Positions 35,200 to 47,992 of a stretch of DNA of 64,000 nt are shown here, piece after piece. Below the pieces are notes generated by a model. It searched no databases, had not been told where the DNA came from, and saw only the letters and a program-made list of their open reading frames with translations. This stretch comes from Pelobates cultripes (Eukaryota; Chordata; Amphibia; Anura; Pelobatidae), in the NCBI GenBank assembly GCA_933207985.1, contig OW240916.1, positions 82,786,700 through 82,850,699 of the forward strand. The letters run 5' to 3'. The position numbers and the translations under genes are program-made. Position 1 is the first letter of the stretch; the number at the start of each line of letters is the position of its first letter.

Positions 35200-35335
35200 C
35201 ATGTATTATTATGTATAAAGCACCAACAAATTCCACAGTACTGTGGGTGGACTAACTGACCCATATTTGTAAGCAGACCAGTTGGACCCACGGGGGTCCG
35301 AGGGCCCTGCTCAAATGAGCTTACATGTATTAGTT
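35200..35335 (-). repeat. L2-type LINE 3' end
   Basis: On the minus strand it reads GCTCATTTGAGCAGGGCCCT through CCACAGTACTGTGGAATTTG and TTATACATAATAATAC, a diverged copy of the 13180-13320 tail. Confidence 0.6.
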
Positions 35336-38300
35336 GATAAAACTGTATAACTTTATTGTAAATCTCCAGAGATTATGCAGTCATCTCTGGTTCTGCCACA
35401 ATAAATCTTCCCTCTTTTGATCATAAATTCTTATTTTCTTCTCTAATATCTAATACAGAAATGGGATTTCATCTTTCAACCCACTTACCATTCCTTTCAA
35501 CATGCATATTGCCTACAATTATTTTAAATCACTTCTGATTTGAGACCGATTACTACCCAACATATCCAAGTGACTTTTTTACCTCTTACTAGGTGTTGAC
35601 TGGTCCACTCCAAGCCCCATAACCACTAATGCAGGCTACAGCAAAGCATTGAGTGATATCTCCTGCTAGAGGATATTACATGCAGCAGATGCTAAACGCC
35701 ACTCTGCTAAAACAGTTTGACATCTTACAAGCTGCAGTGTTTATGGTACTTGGAATGTTCTTTTATCAATGTAGAAACATGTTTTTTCTTTTTTAGAGCA
35801 ACTACTAACCTGGAGAGAATTGACAACCAAATGAAAAAGTTTAGGCCAAAAGAGCCGTTATGGACAAATTATCCAATTCACATGAGTTTTATAGCTTAGA
35901 TGTTTTGGTCCCAAATTTTCTGGTTTAGAGAATAAACGACGTGCAGTTACTTTAGTTCAACTAACTTCCAGTCATAGTTACTGTGGTTTGAGCACACTTC
36001 ATTAAGATGAAGAAATGTTGATGCTCAAAGTGTCCCGTTAAGATTGACCTTTTAGTGATGTGTTATGTGCAGACGATTGAGGTATTAAGGTATCAGGTAT
36101 GCTGGTTTCACTTGTTCGCATACTTCCTGACATTCCAAATAATTAAAGCAGATTACTGTCAGCCTGAAGAAATGCTAAAGGTATGACAGCAATCTACAAA
36201 GCCACCCACTCAGCGGGACAACCTGTGCATGCTGTGGAATAACTGTGTCCTATGCAATGGCATTTGTGCAAATGGAAGTATTGTCTATTATTTAGCTTTA
36301 TAAACTGATAGGAAGCATGCACACATAAAATAAAGATTTGAAAGATGGTTTATATAAAGCATATTATACTCTGTTATAAAGGACCTATGGTAATCATACA
36401 TAGTACTAGTTTAACAAATGTATTGTTTTAATTAATAACTACACTTATACTACAGTTAATAATACAAACTTCACTATGTAAACACACATTTATTGTAGTT
36501 ATAATCAGGGGCATGCAAATATACAGACCATTTTTATGGTCTTTGTTTAACTAGATAAGGACTGAACTCAAACTGACCTGTAATTTAAGGTAGGCCCTTA
36601 GATAGAGGTAGGGAAGACAATTTGGCTATGCCTAAGGCCAGGCAGGACAGTTAGGCCTTGTCTTGGAGGGCACGTAACTTGTGCATGCTATGCTGAGGAG
36701 GAATATATTTAATTAAATAAAAATGCAGCAGATCCCTGGACACCTCTAATGGCTGATTCAAAACGTGGGCATAGGCTGGATACGTCAGGCCTCTGTATAA
36801 TACAGTCTTAGAAAAGTGTTTTGTATTAGCCATAGAATTGTATATTTCAAGCCAAGATATTGCTGTGAAGTACATCCAAACCTGCGGTGTCTGCTATTAA
36901 TCTCCTACAATTAAAATCAAAATTGTTGACTCCTACTAAGGCGTCTTGGCTACACTCCACACCAATTCCTGTACATGTGCATATTGTCAATTTATTTTTT
37001 TTAAAAAATTTACAAGGAAAGATACATTGAGATTTCTCTCGTTTTCAAGTATGACCTGGGTCCTAGAGGAACATTGAAATGTTGCCATTTCTCTTGCATG
37101 GACATCTTAAACACAACAATCAAACATCCCATTATATGTACACATATAAAAATAAAAAAATAATAATAATTAAGAAATATTTAAAGAAAAATAACAAAAC
37201 CCATGGCTTAATTTTATTCATCTACTAGATCATGCAAAAATAAGTAATACAAAATCAGAACTATTAAGCAAATCAGGGTATCCACAGAAAATTTCCGACA
37301 GCGTGGTAAAGCAAAATAATCTGTAGAGTTATATATTGTGCACTGGTATAGATGTAGTCTTCATTATATTTTCATTCAAGATGTAGATATTCTTTAACAT
37401 ATCTAAATAAAGGTCATATCTACCTCCCAAAAAATATAATGACTTCATTTTACAAAACAATGTTATCTTATTTTTATAAATAATAGAATATGTTTTATAC
37501 ATACAGTATATTTGTAAGTAATATATATGAGTGTAATATGTAAAAATATGAAATCTCAGACCAGTTTAGTGTGCGCTAGTGTCAGTAGTATGAGGTGCAA
37601 TAAATACATTCACTTAATTAACTCTCTGCGTGCTATTTCTCAAACTATAATTCTAAAGCCCTAGACAAGGAATCCTGAGTTTGATTGCTCACACATGCTT
37701 CCTTGCTTTAATACCAGCAGGCATATACACAGCAGGGTGTATATGAAACTGCTACAACACATGCAGAAGCTGGAGAATGTAAAGAATGCCAGTTATGCAA
37801 ACAAGCGGTTTTGTCTTCCAGTGTGAAATAAGAAGCCTTACAATCTTGAAATTATTAAGGCGAGACTTTTATCAGTACTTCTTAATGACTCAGACTGAAC
37901 AGTTTAGCATTGTTTTAACAGTTTAGTTTATCGTATTAATAGGGAAGTATATAAATGATTTGAAATTAGGTTTACTGTGAAACTTTCTGGCACTTCCTGA
38001 GGACTGCACTAGATACCTCTTTTTATGTGTTTATTCTCTTAAAAACCCCAAGAGGGGGGTGGTTTTTAACTACTTGAGTTGCTTTGACTTACACAGTATT
38101 ACTACAGATGGAACATCCTTACAGTAACTTTGTCATCTGAAAACACATTTTCTATCAAATAAGTTTTACAAAAATCTGTTTAGAACAATGTTTCAATATT
38201 GTTATAATCTACCAGTTCTATAGTGAATTTAGACTTAAGTCATTTATGTGTTTGAATGTCTTTTTATTGTAGAGATGGCCAGTGGCATTTTAAAATTGCA

Positions 38301-38705
38301 TCACCTATTTTAAAATCATTCCTAACGAGTTTCCCTGAAATAGGCAGCTCGAGTATCTATAAAAAAAAGTAAATGCAGGAACTTCAAAAAACAGCTTGTT
38401 ATGGTTTGAATGTTTCTGTAATGAATTAAATGCAAAAAAAAAGAAAGAAAAAACTGTTTTTAAATGGGGACCTTCTAAATGTGACTGGTAGGTTGGTACA
38501 CTATGTGTCCTACACTGGAATTATCCTGTCCTAAATTACATGGTATGATAAGAGACCAGTATTTTTACTAATACAAAAATAATAAATAAAACCTCTATCT
38601 TCCAATATTGCCCAAAATGTGTGTTGCAGTTCACATTGGGTAATTTTAGGTGGGTATAAGCTTCTGCAAGCAACTTTTGGACCCTAGAACACCAGGTGGT
38701 CAGAG

Positions 38706-39472
38706 CAGAGGTGTAACTAGAAACCACTGGGCTCCGGTGCGAAAATTGCACTGGGGCCCCCCAATGTCTCTTTCCTCCCCCACCAGGTCCCCCACACGTC
38801 TTATCTTCCTCTGCCGGCCCCTCCACATGTCTCATTCTCACGCCCACACTCCATGTGTCTCTCCCACCCGCATTCATTTGTAACAGACACACACATGCAC
38901 TGACTGGCAGATACACACTCACACTGACTGACAGATACACTGACAGGCAAACACTCATATTGACAGACAGACACAGACTGACAGTCAGACACACACATGC
39001 ACACTCACTGATTAACAGACACACACACACACACACTTACATACTGTCAGACACACTCACACACTCACACCACTTTTGCACACTCACAATTAAATTTTTT
39101 GAGGCCCACCCAGCCTCCATACCTTTTGGATAGCTGGTGTGGGTCCTCTCTCTGGGATCCAATGTGGGGTTGTGCTGTAACCCTCTTGCGCGCTTTTTAG
39201 TATGCTGCCATCACAGAGGGCACGCGAGGGAGGAGCGAGGAACTGCCAGAAACTCCTCCATCGCCGCCCACACTGCCATCTCCTGCCTCCTTTCCTCCCA
39301 CCATCCAGGTAAGCAGTTGCCTTTAGGGCATTCGGCGAGGCACTAAAGTAGCCAAATGGCCACCTCCTGGTCTTCTGTGAGAGGGCACTTCTTGGCGCCC
39401 TCAGCTTCAGCGGCTGGAGTGATGGGCCCGGTCGCACTTGCGACCCCTGCGACCGTGGTAGTTCCACCACTG
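38706..39472. mobile_element. Non-autonomous hAT element with CA repeat
   Basis: The left end CAGAGGTGTAACTAG and the inverse right end CAGTGGTGGAACTACC are flanked by a perfect 8-bp duplication GGTCAGAG (38698-38705 and 39473-39480). It contains a CA/ACAG-rich repeat (38880-39075) and a GC-rich arm with CCCAGCCTCCATACCTTTTG, shared with 25905-25925. It is related to the 7819 and 25342 elements but lacks the captured MITE. Confidence 0.9.
38880..39075. repeat. CA/CAGA-rich repeat inside hAT element
   Basis: ACACACTGACTGACAGATAC-type units. Confidence 0.9.
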
Positions 39473-40089
39473 GGTCAGAGCATCATTCAGAACCCTGAGC
39501 CTGTGCCAAATAAAATATTGTAGTACTAGTTTTAGGATGATTATCAGTGCCTTCATTTAAATACTAAAATCTTTTGGAGAACCCAACCCTCACTGACATA
39601 GTGAACCGCGAAACCACTATAATCACTATACTCGCTAAGACACACTGACATAGGGCCATACAATTAAATATGCATTTTATTAGCTTGAAGGATATTTTAC
39701 TAATTAGGTGTAATATTTGTTATATAATTTCTTTCATGCTTTAGTCAGAACTGTGCTGTGTATTTTAGATGAGATATTTAAAGCAGCACACTTGAATAAA
39801 AAAAAAATAACTGAACAATGATAGTACAATATAATTTTTCCAACCATGCATCCTACCAGAAAGGCCATTCCCTAACAACAGTCACATTCTGGCTAACACA
39901 AACATGTGGAGTACTTAAACTGTTTAAGGCCTTTCGATCAGTGGCAAAACTAATGTAAGGAAAAAATGTGTATTGACCCCCAGTAGAACTGGGGTGATGA
40001 AAAGGTATATCCACAACTGCAGTACAACTCCCATGATGCTTTACTAGCTGTGCATCTACTGTTTGTCCATCCTTGCAAAATTGTATTTG

Positions 40090-40460
40090 TGAGCAGTACC
40101 TGTGTGTGAATATAGGTGTACTTTTGTACTGAGTGTGTGACTGTTTATTTGCATATGATACTGATGTTTGCATGCAGTGGTGTATTTGTGTGTAGTATTG
40201 GTGCTTGAATGCTGTTTGTGGGTATTGTCAGTGTTTGCATGCAGAGGTCTGTTTGTATTTCAGTGTTGTTGTTTGAGTATAGGGGTGTGTTGGCATGTAG
40301 AGCTTGCATGCAGGGCTGGAGTCTGAATGCAGTGGTGGGTGTCGTGTTAATGTTTGAATGCTGGGGTGGGTTAGATTTATGTGTAGTGTTGGCACTTGCA
40401 GAGGTGTGTTAACATTTTTTGTACTGTTAGTGTTTGAATATTGATCTTCACCCACATACA
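40090..40460. repeat. Degenerate TG-rich minisatellite
   Basis: Irregular units of about 35-40 bp around GTTTGAATGCAGGGGTGTGT. No gene. Confidence 0.55.
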
Positions 40461-41469
40461 CAGCGAACCTCAAACACTAACATATATGCACAGATCCACC
40501 CACTGACATACATGCACAAATACACACACGTCCAACATTAACACACATGTACGAACACAATCACAGACTGAACCCCTTGAGCCCTGGTGCAATAGTGCCG
40601 TAATACAATTTGACCAGCTATTAGACTCTCAAGCGTCTGTGGGTTTTCATACACTGAATAGAAGCAAGTGATTCCCAAACTTCATTAAGGGAGCGGATTA
40701 TAATTGTCGCCCATACCATGGAAGTAATAAGATTCCACAGGGTCCAAGGCAGGTTACCTTGGTCCTTCTCCCAGAGAAGGTGAATAGGTAGAAAGCACAT
40801 TCACAGTTCAGGGACTGCTGGTCAGGTTCAGGGACTCCCTAGGTTCACTTTATGGTTAATCCTGCTCTGTCCCATACTGTGGTGACAGCTCACTTGGCTA
40901 TCAGATTGACAGTCTTTGGATCCAGACAGCCCTCTTCTAACCTGTTCTGCACATTGTAGCTGTGTGCTGACTGCATATGTATTGACAGTTTTCAGGCAAA
41001 ACCACACAAATATGAGTGCACAGCCTCTGCCAGGTCTTCTCAGTGGAAGAGGCTGTATAGGGCCTGCAGATCCTGATTCAGAGCAAGAATATTCCAATTA
41101 TTATATTGGCCAAGCTGTCAGTTATTTTGATGTTGCTGTGCAGGAAGAAAGCTCAGGGGATCAATGCTGTCTGAGTCGTTGGCTAGCTGTGTGTATTTAG
41201 GACCTCTTTGTATTAACTTTGGACGCTCTGCATATAATAAGTGATTTCTGGATCTCTGGATACAATCCAGTGTTCCTGGAAGATGATATGGGGTGGCAGT
41301 TTCACATTATCCACTCAGTTTCTCTGTGACCTCAAATATTGACCATCAATGCTTAGAGCTGGACAGACAAGATCTATGCCAGAAAACAAAGGGCTGTATT
41401 ACTGCATATATTATGGTCAAGAAAGAACTCATGCAAATACATTACTTGTAAACTAGAAACCTATACCCC

Positions 41470-41637
41470 ACCTCCTCTAGGCTGTAAGCTCGTTTGAGTA
41501 GAGTCCTCTTTAATCTATCGTTCCTGTAAGTTTTCTTGTAATTGTCCTATTTATAGTTGAATCCCCCCCTTTTATAATATTGTAAAGGGCTACAGAATCT
41601 GTTGGCACTATAGAAATGTCAATAATAATAATAAATG
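41470..41637 (+). repeat. LINE 3' tail, L2-like variant
   Basis: GGCTGTAAGCTCGTTTGAG through ATTGTAAAGGGCTACAGAAT and GGCACTATAGAAATGTCAAT, ending in (AAT)n. Sister of 21128-21290. Confidence 0.6.
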
Positions 41638-42812
41638 GTAAGAACAGAGTAAATGAAAATTAAGTAAGAATAATGTAAGGGCCAAAATGAAAGTGCCTTA
41701 TCAAGAAGGAAGCGGTACGATTATATCTTATTTTCAAGTATGTCCCAGCGGACATTTGTATTTTATTCCCTAGTTTGTGTATAATTAAGTCAAATGTCTT
41801 TCTCTCTGTAACATTACTTCTATATATTATATGAAAGGGAGTAGGAATGTAAGCAGAAGGAAGAATTGAGGTGGAGGAGGGCATGGCTAGGAAAAGGCTG
41901 TGAATGTCTCACCCCGAACTGGTTTGTTTCACTGCCCCAGGTAGTGCTACAATGGAATAGAGAAACCATGTGCCTCTAGGCCTTTAGTACACAATTGTCA
42001 GCAGGATTCATGTTGACACCGTTTTTTCTCTCTCTCTCTAACAAGACTTAATTATTAGGGGGAATTCCAATGGATGTTTGTGATTTAAACAAAGGGGGAA
42101 GTCAGATACTAAACATGGGGAAGGAAAAAGACAATAGCATTAATGTTTGAGTTACAGAAACCAAACAATGCATCAAGGACAAGATTAGCTTTTTCCATCA
42201 TACTGACTTTTTAACCTCGTAACACCTTAGGTACTATTTGACATTACTATACAGAAAATAAAATGTAAGAAAAGTGTCCGAGAGCATGTTTGTATCTACT
42301 TGTTTATACAGTTAAATTCAATGCAGTCTTTAAATAATTCAGTAAAATATGTTTATTTGAATGCAGTCTTAAATGCAGGTTGTTGTTTTTTTTACTTACA
42401 ATTATTGTTTATTTTAGTTAACTCCATTAAATGAATTTTTATTAATTGAATTCCTTTACTTTATAGTGATATCTGCATAGTAACCTAGTCTCAATAACTG
42501 ATATTAGTAAGTTTGTCAGCTGCTTCCTCTTTACAAATACATATTAATTAGACCTGACGTTGACAGGGTGCCACTAAATACGTAGACATCATTTGCTACT
42601 CTAAGTGAAAACAGGCTTGAAACAGCAAATAAAGATACCTTTTCTTTCAAGGTGCATTTTTTCTATTATTGCGCTTCAATGGAATAGTGTATAGCAAGGC
42701 TTTTATCTGCACCTGCAGCGGGCATCCAACTAATTTGGATTTCCAAAAGATCCGTGTACTTTACATTCAAAATCCTTAATATTTTTTTTTACTAGCCTTC
42801 CATAGAAATTAC

Positions 42813-43822
42813 CAAGACCGCCACCAGAAATTTTGGGGCCCCTAACTCAGCTCAGGGTCTGGGCCCCCTGGGGCCCGCCTCCAATCCCGCCCACAGGGTC
42901 CGCCTCCAAATCCCGCCCACAGGAATACACACACACAAACACACACACTGATACAAAAGGACACAGATACACACACACACACAGACACATACTAACAGAC
43001 ACACATACTGAAACAGACATACACGCATATAGGCATACATACTGACACACATACTGAGACATACACACATATACAGACACAGGCATACATAGTGACAGAC
43101 AGATACATACTAACATACACACCGACACACATGCATGAGGACATAAAGACACATACATACATACACACCGACATACATACATACACACAGACATACATTC
43201 ATAATGAGATACAGAGATACATTCATATATTCATACAGACAGACATACATGCATACAGACACTGACATTCATACATACACAGACATACATTCATAATGGC
43301 ATACAAACATACATTCAAACTGGCATACATACGTACGTACAGACATACATATATACATACTGACATATATACACACACACAGCTCATTTTCCAGCCACCC
43401 TCCTGTTTCTTACCTTTTCTTTGCAGGAGGGTGGCTGGGGATGATGGGAGTCGGCACGGCTGTCACTCTCCCTCTTCACGGCCTGGCTGGCGGTCCTCCC
43501 GCGAGGAGTGAGCTTGGAGGAAGTGACCACTTCCTCCCAGCATCACTTGCTGCGGCTGCGTTTTTATTTATTTATTTATTTTAAAGGGGCCCGGTCGCGC
43601 TATTGCACGGCCGCAGCGCTGACCGGGCCCCTGAAGATACAGGGCCCATCGGGTGGCCCTAAGTGCGCGGGCCACCAAATAGGAACAAACAGCGTGCGGC
43701 CCCCGGCACAACTGCACCGGCGGCACTTCCGCCGCTACACGTGGGGCCCGGGCAGCCGGGCCCCTCAGGGCCGCCTGGCCCGTGACAACCGTTACGGTTG
43801 TCACCCCCTGATGGCGGCCCTG
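42813..43822. mobile_element. Non-autonomous hAT element with ACAT/ACAC repeat
   Basis: The left end CAAGACCGCCACCAG and inverse right end CAGGGCCGCCATCAG are flanked by a perfect 8-bp duplication GAAATTAC (42805-42812 and 43823-43830). Inside are a GGGCCCC block, a long ACATACATACAGACAC-type repeat (42923-43382) and a GC-rich arm (43390-43800) including CGGCACTTCCGCCGCTACAC. The GC-rich and Cys/Val-rich frames are not genes. Confidence 0.92.
42923..43382. repeat. ACAT/ACAC microsatellite inside hAT element
   Basis: Tetranucleotide ACAT and CACA units with CAGA interruptions. Confidence 0.9.
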
Positions 43823-44098
43823 GAAATTACTATCGGAGTTATTAACTAAAGTTGAACTGTGAGGAATTAAAAGTAAATTTAAAGTGAATTGTAAATAAGA
43901 GGCCAATACAGCCCACCAGGAAAAAAATTCCAAGTCCGTTACGAATCTGCCAAGTATGACAGGTCTAAAATTGGGAGAGGGAGGAATAGGCAGTGTCAGC
44001 AGGTGGGCGTATCCACGAGGCAAACAGCATCATAAATTATACTCTTGAGCTGGCCTACATAGTCAATCAGGGCCACGGCTAGTGCAGCACAAGCACCT

Positions 44099-44546
44099 TT
44101 AAAGGAACACAGTAGCGTTAGGAATACAAACATGTAACGCTATCGTGCTACCTTTCCCATTGAGGTGTCAGCACCCCCTCCCCCACCCCCATTAGGGTTT
44201 AAAAGGTGCTTGTCTCTCCATTGCTGCCCCACCTCCCTGGCTGAGATCATCAAGCTTGATGAGCTCATCCAAACCAATGCTTTCCCAAAGGGAATCATTG
44301 TGACACTAGTGCGCACACACTGCTTTAGGCACAGCATTTGATGGGATAACCAAGCCTGAGTTGGTTATTCAGCAAAAGTGCCTCTGGTGGATATCAGGAT
44401 GACAAACACTAGAGGTGTGTTTAACCCTGTGGTCATTAATTGCTGTATCTACTGAACAGCAATGTTTTAGATAGCAGAGTTAAAACTATAGGGCTAGTGG
44501 ATCCCATTGAGATGATGTGTTCTGGGTACCTTTAGTGTCCCTTTAA
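44099..44546. mobile_element. TTAA-flanked MITE
   Basis: TTAA lies at 44099-44102 and 44543-44546. The left end AAGGAACACAGTAGCGTTAGG is followed by the GGAATACAAACATG hairpin module, and the right end is TAGTGTCCCT. No coding. Confidence 0.75.
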
Positions 44547-44582
44547 TCATGCGCTCTAACTGCACTTTTCAACACTCCTCCT

Positions 44583-45110
44583 CCGGTTTGGCACTTCTGA
44601 AATTCGGGACTTCGGCAATACGGCACTTCAGTTCGGTTCGGGACTTTGGCAATTCGGGACTTAGGCACTATGGGACTTCGGCACTTAGGGAATTGCCTAA
44701 GTCTCGAATTCACAAACTCTACCCCTCCCCCTCCCCCTAAAAGGGTTAGGGGTAGGGTTCGGGTTAGGGGTAGGATTAGGGGATGGGTTAGGGGTGGGGT
44801 TAGAGGAAGGTTGGGGTAAGCTGTAGTGTTAGGGTTAGGAATAGAGTTAGGGGTAAGGTTAGATTCCTGTCATCATGCCCTTAATTTTCCCTCTCTCTCT
44901 TGTTTTGCCACTTTTCAGAAATCCGAAGCACTTCGGCACTTCTAAATTCCTCACTTCAGCAATTCGGTTTAGTTCGATACTTTCGAAATTTGGCACTTTG
45001 GCAATTCGGACATTCGGAAGTGTCCAAATTGCCAAAATTCATCCGAATTGCCGAAATTCATCCGAATTGCCGAAATTCATCCGAATTTAAATCTGGACAG
45101 AAACGAATTG
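44583..45110. repeat. AATTCGGCACTTCGG tandem block split by telomere-like DNA
   Basis: Short units around GGCACTTCGGCAATTCGGGA occur at 44585-44710 and again at 44920-45090, where the last part is nearly perfect (AATTGCCGAAATTCATCCG units). Between them lies degenerate TTAGGG-type sequence. Confidence 0.7.
44740..44856 (+). repeat. Degenerate interstitial telomere-like repeat
   Basis: About 18 imperfect TTAGGG-related units (GGGTTAGGGGTAGG, GGGTTAGGGGTGGGG). They are too diverged for a functional telomere. Confidence 0.7.
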
Positions 45111-45689
45111 CACATGTTTAGCACTTGGTAAGAAAGGCTCACGTGAGAGGGAAACATAGCTAATGTGATAATAAAGTGACACTTTGACACTGTCTGTGTG
45201 CCTTGTCTTTTCTATATGTTACCAGTGATGGACTTGGCTAACCAGAGATGTGTGACACTAGGATGGTGCCTTCTCTCTCTGTGTTTATTTACATAATTAA
45301 TGGCTGATGTGGAAAACCTACTCTAATCGTGCACACTATATATTAAATGAGAGTAAAGGAAAAATACTTTTGTATCTGTAAGAACTGTTCAGCCAGGCTG
45401 TCTATGTATCTCTTATACTATGTTCATACAAAAGACTTTGTCGGGGGAGGTACTCATTGGCTTTTCATTCCATACATTTTTTCAGACATCTGTTTCTCTC
45501 CCTCTGTAGTGGAACCTTTTTCAGTATGAGGTTGTTCTTTTTACGTAGATTTGATTAACTTGCTGATGCCACAGCCCTGAAGGTAGGAAAACTAGACAAA
45601 GTTTCTTAGTCACCCAACAACAATTAATGTATCTAGACTAGATGTTTATTGTTATAGGATTAGTACTAAAACTCTGAGCAACTTGTTTA

Positions 45690-45800
45690 GAGCAGGGGGA
45701 ATGAACCTATGGCACAAGTGCCCAATATGGCACGCCAAACACCTTTAGTGGCATACCAGCCAAGCCGAGCAGCCACAGTACAAAACGCCACTTGGCAGGG
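45690..45800. repeat. hAT-like MITE fragment
   Basis: AGCAGGGGGAATGAACCTAT and GGCACAAGTGCCCAATATGG resemble the CAGGGG-ended hAT MITEs. No target duplication found. Confidence 0.35.
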
Positions 45801-46312
45801 ACACTGGCTAACTGGGTGGTTTTTTGCTGGGTCTCTCCAGTCTAGGGCAGTTTAAATCTCATTTCAATTTGTGAAAGCACCTTGATGGGCTGTGGAGAGG
45901 AAGGGCTAGTGATGGGAAAATTTGACACATGCATGTGACAGGAAAAAAAAATTAAATCCAAGATGCTGGAAATGTAGCTTTCAAACTTTGTCACAAGTGT
46001 CACCTATCAGGGGAGGTGCTAACCAATCTAACTTATATGTACTCCTATTCAGCTTCTTGGTGACACCAGATGAAAGTGTGTTCTGCCGCACCCTTGGGCA
46101 CCACACATCAATATTCTCATATCAACCACATTCTCTATGTCCCAGGGAATTGTACATCAGAGGAATCGCAAATGATGACAGAACTAGGGTTCCAAATTTC
46201 TATTTGTATTATTATCATGAATGTGTAGGCGTTATCGTTATCTGAACACTTACACTCTATATATGTTTGTCGGATACCAAAGATGTTTCATCTGTGTTGA
46301 CATATACTCTTG

Positions 46313-46365
46313 TACTAGATCCAGACTAAGTGTTATCTCGAGAAGCAAATAGATCACTTGAAGCT
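46313..46365 (+). repeat. 53-bp perfect direct repeat, left copy
   Basis: TACTAGATCCAGACTAAG through ATCACTTGAAGCT is identical, base for base, to 47590-47642. The intervening 1.2 kb holds a (TA)n tract, a TTAA MITE and a tyrosine-recombinase fragment. Confidence 0.9.
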
Positions 46366-46401
46366 CATTGTGATAAGATTGCTTGTCTTTCAGAGGTCCT
46401 A

Positions 46402-46405
<4 letters not shown>

Positions 46406-46454
<49 letters not shown>
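46406..46454. repeat. (TA)n microsatellite
   Basis: A pure TA tract of about 24 repeats. Confidence 0.95.
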
Positions 46455-46455
<1 letters not shown>

Positions 46456-46645
46456 CAAGAGATAGTGAATTTTATTATGTTTTGAGTGGAACACATAACC
46501 GAGAAAATATATAGCTGTGTAAATAACAATAATTACTGTTATTTTATTTATGTATAGGCTTGTGGAAGCTCCCTTGATGCTAGCAAAATATAATAATGAA
46601 TACAAAGAAATTAAATTTTAACAAGGTGGTTTGTGTCATATGCCA

Positions 46646-47074
46646 TAAAAGGAATACTTGAAGCACTATAAATACTACAGCAGTTTTACACATGTTTGTC
46701 TTCTACTCTGGGGTCCACTGGACACCGCTCCAAGCCTCTTCTACAGCTCAGTGTGAGTTGGAAGCTCTCTTTATAGCACCTAGCTCATTGGCTGAGAGCG
46801 ACCAGCTGACACTCTCCGACAATGTGCTAGTCTTGGCAAAAGCTCATGTGCTTGTGGCTTCCACTGAGCTGTAGAAGAGAACATACTTTTTGGCTATTTC
46901 TCATTCATGAAAAAAAAAAATGAAATAAAAATTAATGCCCAGCAGACCCCAGGTATGAAGTCAAACCATTCTAACTTGGTTTGACTCCTTACAAATGGGA
47001 TTACCTGGGTGCTCCTGACACAATAATCACTACAGTGCCCTGTAGTGCTTATGTTACTTGGTGTGTTCCTTTAT
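46646..47074. mobile_element. TTAA-like MITE, diverged
   Basis: The left arm AAAGGAATACTTGAAGCACT and the right arm AGTGCTTATG...GTGTTCCTTT are imperfect inverses. TTAA ends have decayed. It is followed by (TTA)n. Confidence 0.55.
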
Positions 47075-47143
47075 TATTATTATTATTATTATTATTACTT
47101 ATAAAACACCAATAAATATATTTATTTGAACTTTTCTTGTATA

Positions 47144-47434
47144 TCACACACACACACACACACTCACTGGACACTATTACTACTCCAAGGGCACCCACTC
47201 ACCACAGCTAAATTCACATCTCACGTCAGAACTCTACTATCGAGGTTGGGCTACAACCCGGCTTCCTTCTCCAGTCACTCCTTCCGTATAGTCGCAGCAT
47301 CTTCAGCATCTAGCTCAAACACACCAGTCCACATCATTAAGAGACTGGGCCGCTGGAAATCCTCTATTTACAATACCTACACACCACGACCGGAGAGGGA
47401 GCTCCGACAAGCTTTCAGAAGTCTCGCTTTGTAA
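47144..47434 (+). pseudogene. Tyrosine recombinase C-terminal fragment (DIRS-like)
   Basis: The frame following a (CA)n tract encodes about 90 residues with SHSFRIVAASSASS, then HIIKRLGRWKSS and IYNTY, ending TAA after RQAFRSLAL. The H-x-x-R (HSFR) box and the later tyrosine fit the last catalytic motifs of the tyrosine recombinases used by DIRS-type retroelements to integrate without a DDE integrase. The upstream catalytic arginine and the reverse transcriptase/RNase H domains are not present nearby, so this is a truncated relic. A 53-bp direct repeat lies 155 bp downstream and 0.8 kb upstream. A Crypton-type origin is possible but less likely from the HIIKRLGRW context. No host role is suggested. 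Confidence 0.7.
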
Positions 47435-47589
47435 CTTGCAATAAAGTGTGTTTTCTTTGAATCCTCCTTTTGCCCTCTTTTTATTACAGGCCTACTCGTA
47501 CATTGGTTTCGGCACACCTCAACCAACTTTGCATCTTCTGATACATTCCATAACCTATTAGAATTCCGAGCACAAATATATATATATAC

Positions 47590-47642
47590 TACTAGATCCA
47601 GACTAAGTGTTATCTCGAGAAGCAAATAGATCACTTGAAGCT
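47590..47642 (+). repeat. 53-bp perfect direct repeat, right copy
   Basis: Identical to 46313-46365; preceded by a short (TA)n. Confidence 0.9.
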
Positions 47643-47835
47643 ATAAATTATATATATAATTTAGTTCCCTTGTAATACACAGAAATGTTTTTTGTTTTTA
47701 CATAATAAACAAAAAAACATTTTAAATAATAGCTGTGGTTTAAATGGACTCCGGTAAAATTAAATAGGGGTGCGCTCTGTGGTATATGGGGGTTACAGTT
47801 TAGTATTTGCTGCTTTTTTGCACGTTGATCATATC

Positions 47836-47890
47836 CCATTGTACAGCGCTACGGAATTTGCTGGCGCTATATACATAATAATAATATCTT
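47836..47890 (+). repeat. L2-type LINE 3' tail
   Basis: CATTGTACAGCGCTACGGAA then GCTGGCGCTATATACATAAT and (AAT)n; a short copy of the 13260-13320 tail. Confidence 0.7.
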
Positions 47891-47992
47891 ATTATCTAAA
47901 CTGAATTAAGTTGGTAAGTGTGAATTCCCATTCAAAAATGATGTTATTCAAAATAATAGCTTCCTCGTCTAAAGAAGCAGAAGGGATTGCAA

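Noticed and set aside
42847..43198. Cys/Val/Ser-rich frames as secreted peptides
   Set aside because: They are translations of the ACAC/ACAT microsatellite on the minus strand.
44740..44856. Functional telomere or chromosome end
   Set aside because: Units are degenerate and sequence continues normally on both sides.
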